Assembly (NCBI GenBank): GCA_025928645.1
Contig: JAICJD010000022.1
Location: forward strand, 1-32,788
From: Gemmatimonadales bacterium
GTDB lineage: Bacteria > Gemmatimonadota > Gemmatimonadetes > Gemmatimonadales > GWC2-71-9
DNA length: 32,788 bases
Direction: 5' to 3'
Part shown: positions 27,052 to 32,788 of the stretch, one piece after another
Layout of the letters: the number at the start of each line of letters is the position of its first letter
Position numbering within the stretch: position 1 is the first letter of the stretch
Program-made: the position numbers and the translations under genes
The notes under the pieces: model-generated
Seen by the model: the letters and a program-made list of their open reading frames with translations, nothing else
Told to the model about the DNA's origin: nothing
Databases searched by the model: none

Positions 27052-27276
27052 GTGTCCCCCGTCCGCTGGACCGCCGACCGCATGGACCAGCTCGAGAGCG
27101 CCGCCCGCCGGGGCCAGCGCGTCGCGCTGTCGCGCCGCGGGACCGAGTACGTCGTGATCGCCCGCCGGGTCACCACCGAGAACAATCGCGAGGTGCTCGT
27201 CGGCCGCCTCCCCATGACGGGCGAGGACCTCACCTTCCGACTCGACGAGATCGAAAGCTTTCAGGTCGTCGGGTGA
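27052..27276 (+). CDS. Small protein of unknown function (74 residues)
   Basis: A 74-codon frame starting with GTG, 34 bases after selD and overlapping the RNase H gene start by four bases (GTGA). Composition is balanced: an N-terminal basic helical part (WTADRMDQLESAARRGQR) and then beta-like segments (VALSRRGTEYVVIARRV, EVLVGRLP, LTFRLDEIESFQVV). Translational coupling to the RNase H gene supports that it is real and perhaps connected to RNA or DNA work. Family not recognised. Confidence 0.65.
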   Translation: MSPVRWTADRMDQLESAARRGQRVALSRRGTEYVVIARRVTTENNREVLVGRLPMTGEDLTFRLDEIESFQVVG

Positions 27277-27896
27277 GCGGCGTCGCCATCCTCCATCTCG
27301 ACGAGAGCTGCCTCGGCAACGGCCGCGACGGGGAGAATCCGGGAGGCGGCGGCGGCCTGATCGAGGCGCGGAGCGCCAACGGCCGCATCCAGCGTCGCGA
27401 CCTCTACCTCAGCGCTCGCGCCACCACCAACAACCGCATGGCCCTCGCCGGCGCCGCCGCCGCGCTCCGGACGCTCTCGAAGAAGGGCGCCCGGCTCCGC
27501 GTGCTCGTGGTGTCCGACTCCCAGTATCTGGTGAAAGGCATGCGCGAGTGGGTGTCGAGCTGGTCGGCGCGCGGGTGGAAGCGGAAGGAAGGGCCGATCG
27601 AGAACCTGGAGCTCTGGAAGGAGCTGCTCGCGAGCTCGCGGCTGCACGATGTGCAGTGGACCTGGGTGCGCGGCCACCAGGGGCACGCGAAGAACGAGTA
27701 CGCCAACGACCTGGCGGTGAAGGCGGCTCGGGAGCAGATCGCCTCCGACGGCATCGTCGCCTCGGGATTCGACGGCTGGCTCGAGACGAAGCGGGCGAAA
27801 GGTCTGTACCTGGAGTACGACCCGGACGAGGCGTTCACCGCGCTCGAGCAGAGAGTAGCCGCGGACGAGCCGTTTCCCCTGGCGGAGGGGCGCTAG
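27273..27896 (+). CDS. RNase HI-like protein lacking the catalytic glutamate
   Basis: A 207-residue protein of the RNase H type 1 fold, expected to bind RNA-DNA hybrids. It keeps D10 (LDESCLGN), D82 (VSDSQYLVKGM), H135 (WVRGHQGH) and D146 (NDLA), matching E. coli D10, D70, H124 and D134. The residue matching catalytic E48 is alanine (A57) in TTNNRMALAGA, where the family has TTNNRMEL. Residue 11, usually glycine, is glutamate (D-E-S). The N-terminal GNGRDGENPGGGGG replaces the usual GNPGPGG. A C-terminal extension of about 50 residues follows. Activity is therefore uncertain: it may be inactive, rescued by E11, or serve as a binding protein. Overlaps the 74-residue gene. Confidence 0.88.
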   Translation: MSGVAILHLDESCLGNGRDGENPGGGGGLIEARSANGRIQRRDLYLSARATTNNRMALAGAAAALRTLSKKGARLRVLVVSDSQYLVKGMREWVSSWSARGWKRKEGPIENLELWKELLASSRLHDVQWTWVRGHQGHAKNEYANDLAVKAAREQIASDGIVASGFDGWLETKRAKGLYLEYDPDEAFTALEQRVAADEPFPLAEGR

Positions 27897-27934
27897 GGCC
27901 GCGCGGCTTCCTTGACAGCCCAGTGGGCGCGGCC
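27897..27934. promoter_or_regulatory. 8-bp inverted repeat overlapping a promoter spacer
   Basis: GGCCGCGC (27897-27904) and GCGCGGCC (27927-27934) are exact reverse complements. The right arm lies between the -35 and -10 boxes of the promoter below, the place where a repressor could act; it could also be a weak terminator for the RNase H gene. Confidence 0.35.
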
Positions 27935-27940
27935 TAACCT
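27912..27940 (+). promoter_or_regulatory. Sigma-70-type promoter for the zinc-ribbon gene
   Basis: A perfect -35 TTGACA (27912-27917), 17-base spacer and TAACCT (27935-27940) as -10. The expected start is about 25 bases upstream of the GTG at 27972. It is the best housekeeping-type promoter seen in the window. Confidence 0.7.
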
Positions 27941-27971
27941 GCGAAACCGTCCGCCCTTCCGCGAGGCCCGC

Positions 27972-28688
27972 GTGACCGATGTGGAACGCTTCTTCCGGCG
28001 GCTCGTCGCCAACCTCGCCGCGAGCGATCCGGCGCGCCTCCACCACCCCATCCCGCTCGACGACATCCAGCAGTCGATCATCCCGTACCGGGCCAACCGC
28101 CGCGCTCTCGACGTCGAGACCAGCGAGGACTACGAGATGGTGCTGCTCCGGCTCTGCGCCGGCGAGGGGGACCTCGTCCGCACCGAGCCCGAAGAGGTGC
28201 GCACCGAGTTCGCGGCTGAGGTCGAGAGCGCGAATCCCGATCTCGATGTGCTGCGCCGGTTCGAGGGCGTGGTGGTGTCGCTGCGCTCGGAGCCGCTGGC
28301 CCGGGCCCTCGACCCGGTGGCGGACCGTGTGCCGGCCACCGCCCCGCGTACGGATGATGGTGCCTCCGGCGATTCCGAGATCGGCGGTGATGAGCTCGAC
28401 GACGCCGAGGACCCCGGCTCGGAGGACTCCTCCGAAGACGCGTCGGGCGATCCGCTCGAGGCGCTCGAGGTGCTCGACGACGAGCCGCTGCCGGACGAGG
28501 AGGCGGACGAGGCCGACGAGCCGCGCTGCCTCTACTGCGGCGACGCCCTGCCCACCGACCGCCCGGTCCGCTTCTGCCCCCACTGCGGTCAGCGCCAGAC
28601 GCCGCCCGAATGCCCGCGGTGCCACGGCGAGGTGGACCCCGGCTGGCGGCACTGCGTGAACTGCGGCGCGGCGCTCGCGGCAGGGTAG
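27972..28688 (+). CDS. Acidic protein with C-terminal double zinc ribbon, unknown function
   Basis: A 238-residue cytoplasmic protein. Residues 1-100 form a mostly helical unknown domain (ERFFRRLVANLAASDPARLHHP, then SEDYEMVLLRLC). Residues about 118-182 are a very acidic, probably disordered linker. The C-terminus holds eight cysteines in four C-x2-C pairs (CLYC near 186, CPHC near 202, CPRC near 213, CVNC near 228), a double zinc ribbon. The start is GTG at 27972, downstream of a clear promoter. Zinc ribbons of this sort often mediate protein or nucleic acid binding; no enzymatic domain is seen. It is followed by glgC after 95 bases. Confidence 0.8.
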   Translation: MTDVERFFRRLVANLAASDPARLHHPIPLDDIQQSIIPYRANRRALDVETSEDYEMVLLRLCAGEGDLVRTEPEEVRTEFAAEVESANPDLDVLRRFEGVVVSLRSEPLARALDPVADRVPATAPRTDDGASGDSEIGGDELDDAEDPGSEDSSEDASGDPLEALEVLDDEPLPDEEADEADEPRCLYCGDALPTDRPVRFCPHCGQRQTPPECPRCHGEVDPGWRHCVNCGAALAAG

Positions 28689-28783
28689 GCCGTGGTCGCG
28701 CCGAGGGGGTGCCGGCCGGCTCGGCATTCGGCCTCAACCCCCGGCCGCCGCCTGCCGATACTCCGCTTCGGGGAGGTGCACCC

Positions 28784-30040
28784 ATGGTCTGGACCGGCAG
28801 CCTCAGACCGCATGACGTCCTCGCGGTCATCATGGGCGGCGGCGCCGGCACGCGCCTCTTCCCGCTGACCAAGGATCGCGCGAAGCCCGCGGTGCCGCTC
28901 GCCGGGAAGTATCGCCTGGTGGACATCCCGATCAGCAACTGCATCAACTCCGACCTGCGCCGGATCTTCCTCCTCACCCAGTTCAACAGCGGCTCGCTCC
29001 ACCGCCACATCCAGGAGAGCTTCCGGTTCGACACCTTCTCGCCGGGGTTCGTCGAGATCCTCGCGGCCGAGCAGCGGATCGACCGCACCGACTGGTACCA
29101 GGGCACGGCGGACGCCGTCCGCCAGAACCTGCTCCACATCAATTCCTATCAGCACCGCCTGGTCCTGATCCTCTCGGGCGACCAGCTCTACCAGATGAAC
29201 TACCACGCCATCCTCGAGCAGCATGCGACGAGCCGCGCCGAGGTGACGGTGGCCACGACGCCGGTGCGGGCCGACCAGGCGCACGCCTTCGGGATCATGG
29301 AGGTGGGCGAGGGCGGCCGGATCACTCACTTCGTCGAGAAGCCGACCGACCCGGCGGTGCAGGCCCGGCTGCCTGGCTATCCGAACGAGCTGCCCGCGTC
29401 GATGGGCATCTACGTGTTCGACCGCGCCGTGCTGGCCGACGCGCTGGCCGGCGACGAGGTGGACTTCGGCAAGCACGTCATCCCCCGGCTCATCGAGAGC
29501 CGGCGGGTGCACGCCTACCGCTTCGACGGGTACTGGGAGGACATCGGGACCATTCGCGCGTTCTTCGAGGCCAATCTCGACCTGTGCGAGCCGCTCCCGC
29601 AGTTCAACTTCTACGACGCGAGCGCGCCGATCTACACCCACGCGCGGTATCTGCCGGCCACCAAGATCATCAAGAGCCATATCGAGCGGTCGATCCTGGC
29701 CGACGGCTGCGTCATCAACGATGCCCGGATCGAGCGGTCGGTGGTGGGCGTGCGGAGCCGGATTCAGGCGGGGACCACGGTCCGCGAGTCGCTGGTGATG
29801 GGGGCCGACTTCTACGACAGTCCCGACCGGTTGCCGGTGCCGGGCGCACCCATCATCGGCATCGGGCACGGGTCCTACATCGAGCGCACCATCGTGGACA
29901 AGAACGCCCGCATCGGCGATGGGGTCCGGATCTCACCCGAGGGGAAGCCGGCCTTCCTCGACGGCGCCAATTTCTATATCCGCGACGGGATCGTGATCAT
30001 CCCCAAGAACTCGGTGATCATGAGCGGCGCCGTGATCTGA
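28784..30040 (+). CDS. glgC: Glucose-1-phosphate adenylyltransferase (ADP-glucose pyrophosphorylase)
   Basis: Makes ADP-glucose from glucose-1-phosphate and ATP, the committed step of bacterial glycogen synthesis in the cytoplasm. The 418-residue length is typical. The N-terminal nucleotidyltransferase domain has GGGAGTRLFPLTKDRAKPAV, YRLVDIPISNCINS, WYQGTADAVRQN and LILSGDQLYQM. FVEKPTDPA and YWEDIGTIRAFFEANLDL follow. The C-terminal left-handed beta-helix is seen in IIKSHIERSILADGCVIN and further hexapeptide repeats, and the protein ends GIVIIPKNSVIMSGAVI. GGGGAGG lies about seven bases before the ATG. A large inverted repeat follows the stop. Confidence 0.96.
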   Translation: MVWTGSLRPHDVLAVIMGGGAGTRLFPLTKDRAKPAVPLAGKYRLVDIPISNCINSDLRRIFLLTQFNSGSLHRHIQESFRFDTFSPGFVEILAAEQRIDRTDWYQGTADAVRQNLLHINSYQHRLVLILSGDQLYQMNYHAILEQHATSRAEVTVATTPVRADQAHAFGIMEVGEGGRITHFVEKPTDPAVQARLPGYPNELPASMGIYVFDRAVLADALAGDEVDFGKHVIPRLIESRRVHAYRFDGYWEDIGTIRAFFEANLDLCEPLPQFNFYDASAPIYTHARYLPATKIIKSHIERSILADGCVINDARIERSVVGVRSRIQAGTTVRESLVMGADFYDSPDRLPVPGAPIIGIGHGSYIERTIVDKNARIGDGVRISPEGKPAFLDGANFYIRDGIVIIPKNSVIMSGAVI

Positions 30041-30052
30041 GCGCGTCGCAGT

Positions 30053-30139
30053 CTTCATCCCGAGCGCTAGCGAGGGACCTTGCCAGGCCGAGTTCGAACC
30101 ATTCCCGGGCAAGGTCCCTCGCTAGCGCTCGGGATGAAG
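30053..30139. repeat. Palindromic intergenic repeat, copy 3: perfect 32-bp inverted repeat
   Basis: Arms at 30053-30084 and 30108-30139 are exact reverse complements over 32 bases with a 23-base loop. The outer end is CTTCATCCCGAGCGCTAGCG, continuing into AGGGACCTTGCC. It lies 12 bases past the glgC stop and could fold into a very stable hairpin. No coding sequence is interrupted. Confidence 0.93.
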
Positions 30140-30236
30140 GTGGGATGCGCTTGCTTGAAGCGCCCCCCCGGCGCGGGCATATTTCGCCCAGCATGACCCG
30201 CGTCCAAAGCCGCAGTACCTCCCCGAGTCCCCCCTC

Positions 30237-31439
30237 ATGACCGCCCAGCGGGACGTCGTGTTCCTGTCCGCGGTGCGCACCGGCTTCGGCGCCTTCGGCG
30301 GCGCGCTCAAGGACATGTCCGCCACCGACTTGGGCGTCGCGGCCGCGCGGCCGGCGCTCGACCGGGCGGGCGTGGAGCCCACCGCGATCGGCCACGTCAT
30401 ATTCGGCAACGTTCTCCAGACCTCGGCCGACGCGCCCTACCTCGCCCGCCACGTGGGCCTCCGGGCCGGGCTTCCAATCGAGGTCCCGGCCGTGACGGTC
30501 AACCGGCTGTGCGGGTCGGGGTTCGAAGCGGTCATCCAGGGCGCGCACCGTCTGCTGCTCGACGAGACGGACGCAGTGCTGGCCGGCGGCACCGAGTCCA
30601 TGAGCCAGGCACCCCACGTCCTTCGGGGCGCACGCTGGGGACTTCGGCTCGGCCCCGCGGCGCCGCTCGAGGACACGCTGTGGGAGGCGCTGCGCGACGG
30701 CTACTGCGATCTCGCGATGGCGGAGACCGCGGAGCGTCTCGCCGAGCGCTATCACATCGGCCGCGAGGCGGTGGACTGCTATGCCGCCCGGAGCCAGGCC
30801 TGCGCCAGGGCCGGCTGGGAGAGCGGGGCGTTCGCGGACGAGGTCGTGCCGGTGGCGGTCAAGGACCGGAAGACGAAGCGCGACGTCGCCTTCGCCGCCG
30901 ACGAGCACATGCGGCCCGACACTACGCCCGAGGGGCTGGCCAGGCTGCCGCCCTATTTCCGGAAGGACGGGGTGGTGACCGCGGGCAATGCCTCGGGCAT
31001 CTGCGACGGGGCGGCGGCGCTGGTCATCGCGAGCGGCGGCTTCGCCCGCGAGCGCGGGCTCCGTCCGATCGGGCGGCTGATGGGCTGGGGCGTCGCCGGC
31101 GTGGAGCCCGCGGCCATGGGCCTCGGGCCCGTGCCCGCCTCGCGCCAGGCGCTCGCCCACGCCGGACTCTCGCTCGAGGACATGGATCTGGTCGAGATCA
31201 ACGAGGCGTTCGCCGCCCAGTACCTGGCGGTCGAGCAGGAGCTCGGGCTCGACCGCGAGCGCACCAACGTGGATGGGGGCGCGGTCGCCCTGGGCCACCC
31301 ACTCGGCGCGAGCGGCGCCCGCATCACGACCCACCTGCTCCACGCGCTCCGCCGGCGCGGCGGCCGCTACGGGCTGGGCGCGGCCTGCATCGGCGGAGGC
31401 CAGGGCGCTGCGGTCGTGGTCGAAGCCTTTCCCGCCTGA
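30237..31439 (+). CDS. Acetyl-CoA C-acyltransferase (thiolase)
   Basis: Condenses or cleaves acyl-CoA with CoA (biosynthetic or degradative thiolase) in the cytoplasm. A 400-residue protein of normal length. The nucleophilic cysteine is C92 in VNRLCGSGF. The C-terminal half has NEAFAAQYL, the active-site histidine in [17 protein letters not shown] (near 354) and the second cysteine in AACIGGGQG (near 383), so the catalytic triad is intact. Ten bases separate the stop from the SPFH gene. Whether it works in beta-oxidation or acetoacetyl-CoA synthesis cannot be settled here. Confidence 0.95.
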   Translation: MTAQRDVVFLSAVRTGFGAFGGALKDMSATDLGVAAARPALDRAGVEPTAIGHVIFGNVLQTSADAPYLARHVGLRAGLPIEVPAVTVNRLCGSGFEAVIQGAHRLLLDETDAVLAGGTESMSQAPHVLRGARWGLRLGPAAPLEDTLWEALRDGYCDLAMAETAERLAERYHIGREAVDCYAARSQACARAGWESGAFADEVVPVAVKDRKTKRDVAFAADEHMRPDTTPEGLARLPPYFRKDGVVTAGNASGICDGAAALVIASGGFARERGLRPIGRLMGWGVAGVEPAAMGLGPVPASRQALAHAGLSLEDMDLVEINEAFAAQYLAVEQELGLDRERTNVDGGAVALGHPLGASGARITTHLLHALRRRGGRYGLGAACIGGGQGAAVVVEAFPA

Positions 31440-31449
31440 GGAGCGTACG

Positions 31450-32316
31450 ATGGAACTCCTGTTCCCCCTGCTGGTCGCCGCCGTCGCCTATTCGTTCATC
31501 AGCCTGCGCGTGGTGCGCCAGTACGAGCGCGGGGTGGCATTCTTCCTCGGCCGGTACTGGGGCACCAAGGGTCCCGGGCTGGTCTTCCTCCCCGCCGGAT
31601 TCGCGTCGCAGAAGCGGGTCTCGCTCCGGATCGTGGCGCTCGACATCCCGCCCCAGGACGTGATCACCCGCGACAACGTCTCGGTCAAGGTGAACGCCGT
31701 GCTGTACATGCGGGTGACCGAGCCGGGCAAGGCCATCCTCGAGATCGAGGACTACCTCTACGCCACGAGCCAGCTCGCCCAGACGACGCTGCGGTCGGTG
31801 CTCGGCGAGGTGGAGCTCGACGAGCTCCTGTCCGACCGCGAGAAGATCAACGCGGTGCTCAAGAAGATCATCGACATGCGCACCGAGGCGTGGGGGATCG
31901 AGGTCTCCGCCGTCGAGGTGAAGGACGTGGACCTCCCCGACCAGATGAAGCGCGCGATGGCCCGCCAGGCGGAGGCCGAGCGCGAGCGGCGGGCCAAGGT
32001 CATCGCGGCGCAGGGCGAGCTGCAGGCGTCGCAGACGCTGGCGGAGGCCGCGCGTACCCTCGCGACCGAGCCGAGCGCCATTCAGCTCCGCTATCTCCAG
32101 ACGGTCACCGAGATCGCGGCCGAGAACAACTCGACCACGATCTTCCCGATCCCGATCGAGCTGTTCAGGCCCTTCCTCCAGGCCCACGCGTCGCGGCCCG
32201 AGGCCGTGCCGTCGGGCGAGGAGGGCGAAGCGCCCGGCAAGGCGCTGCCCGCCGCCGACCTGTCCAATCTCATGTCCACCCTCCGGCTCGGCGCGGCCCG
32301 CACCTCGAAGGAATAG
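31450..32316 (+). CDS. SPFH/band-7 (stomatin-like, slipin) membrane protein
   Basis: A 288-residue membrane-anchored protein that typically forms large oligomeric rings in membrane microdomains. An N-terminal membrane segment ([17 protein letters not shown]) precedes the SPFH domain, with [50 protein letters not shown] and [21 protein letters not shown]. The C-terminal coiled coil ([20 protein letters not shown]) ends in [11 protein letters not shown]. This is the slipin pattern rather than HflK/HflC. The usual NfeD partner is not seen. It follows the thiolase gene by ten bases and the next gene by one, so all three are likely co-transcribed. Confidence 0.93.
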   Translation: MELLFPLLVAAVAYSFISLRVVRQYERGVAFFLGRYWGTKGPGLVFLPAGFASQKRVSLRIVALDIPPQDVITRDNVSVKVNAVLYMRVTEPGKAILEIEDYLYATSQLAQTTLRSVLGEVELDELLSDREKINAVLKKIIDMRTEAWGIEVSAVEVKDVDLPDQMKRAMARQAEAERERRAKVIAAQGELQASQTLAEAARTLATEPSAIQLRYLQTVTEIAAENNSTTIFPIPIELFRPFLQAHASRPEAVPSGEEGEAPGKALPAADLSNLMSTLRLGAARTSKE

Positions 32317-32317
32317 G

Positions 32318-32788
32318 ATGGGCGAGGGAACGCCGGCCCGGCTCGACCGGGCCGCACTCGAGCGGATCATCCAGCGCGCCACCGAGCTGCAGACCTCGGA
32401 GCGCGACCTGGCGGACGAGCTCACGCCCGACCAGGTGCTGGCGCTCGGCCGCGAGGTGGGAATCCCCGAGCGGCACCTGCAGCGGGCGCTGCTCGAGGAG
32501 CGCTCGCGGCTCGTCACCGTCCAGCCGACGGGACGATGGGACCGGATCGCCGGTCCGGCCGGGGCCGCGGCCCAGCGAACCGTGCCCGGCTCGACCGGCG
32601 CGATCGAGGCCGCCCTCATCGAGTGGCTGGAAGAGCGCGAGATGCTCTGCGTGCAGCGGCGGCAGCCCGGCCGGATCACCTGGGAGCCGATGGGCGGGGT
32701 GGCGGCGGCCCTCCGCCGCTCGACCGCGGCCCTGAGCCGGGGCAGCTCCGCGATGCTGCTGAGCCGCGCCGACACCGTCGCGGCCACC
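32318..32788 (+). CDS. Unknown protein, N-terminal part (truncated by window end)
   Basis: Starts with ATG one base after the SPFH stop, with GAAGGAATAGG upstream. About 157 codons are visible. Residues 1-60 form a helical domain (LDRAALERIIQRATELQ, then LTPDQVLALGREVGIPERHL) that I recall as a recurrent N-terminal region of membrane proteins in Gemmatimonadota-like genomes; that is memory, not a search. The rest contains Arg-rich, weakly amphipathic segments. Function cannot be told because the C-terminus is missing. Confidence 0.65.
   Translation, partial: MGEGTPARLDRAALERIIQRATELQTSERDLADELTPDQVLALGREVGIPERHLQRALLEERSRLVTVQPTGRWDRIAGPAGAAAQRTVPGSTGAIEAALIEWLEEREMLCVQRRQPGRITWEPMGGVAAALRRSTAALSRGSSAMLLSRADTVAAT

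Overview
The window is about 32.8 kb of very GC-rich bacterial DNA that is densely coding on both strands. GTG and even TTG starts are frequent and genes often overlap by four bases. The gene mix fits a soil-type, Gram-negative-like heterotroph: an M28 lipoprotein peptidase, exported amidohydrolase and WD40/Ig-like proteins, an ECF sigma factor with HEAT-repeat partners, a zinc-ribbon serine/threonine kinase, a Lys/Ala-rich histone H1-like protein and GlgC. Gemmatimonadota is my best guess, but this is inference from style and content; no rRNA gene or other definitive phylogenetic marker lies here. No tRNA, rRNA, CRISPR array, integrase or transposase was seen. The region reads as ordinary chromosome.

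Layout. 1-1400 (minus): glutamyl-tRNA reductase hemA, cut by the window edge, preceded by an hsp20 gene. 1576-6199 (minus): a probable operon transcribed from a PLP threonine/serine dehydratase through a receiver-GAF-GGDEF protein and a zinc-ribbon Ser/Thr kinase to an exported ChaN-like protein, with a doubtful 43-residue ORF at the end. 6395-8899 (minus): gyrA with its own promoter and a strong 3' hairpin. 9074-11068 (minus): M28 peptidase lipoprotein and a 77-residue unknown. 11110-16912 (plus): ECF sigma factor, membrane-anchored anti-sigma-like protein, two HEAT-repeat proteins, then two paralogous propeller-like lipoproteins. 16964-20962 (minus): Ig-like/WD40 secreted protein, zinc-type MDR oxidoreductase and an MscS-like membrane protein. 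21274-21726 (plus): histone-like protein. 21737-23587 (minus): GH15 glucoamylase/trehalase. 23671-32788 (plus): amidohydrolase, alpha/alpha-toroid protein, selD, a 74-residue protein, an unusual RNase H, an acidic zinc-ribbon protein, glgC, thiolase, an SPFH/band-7 protein and a partial unknown.

Points of biology. The GGDEF protein and the kinase are translationally coupled and form a signalling unit. The sigma factor, membrane protein and two HEAT proteins form a compact, tightly spaced cassette that looks like an envelope-linked regulatory module. GlgC and the GH15 enzyme both touch alpha-glucan/trehalose metabolism but are not adjacent.

The most noteworthy observations are: a family of palindromic intergenic repeats built on a shared TCATCC-GAGCG core, including a perfect 32-bp inverted repeat after glgC; an RNase HI in which the catalytic glutamate is alanine; the sigma/HEAT cassette; a gyrase A with glycine at the quinolone-critical serine position; and several start codons 6-9 bases downstream of a -10-like box, suggesting leaderless transcripts.
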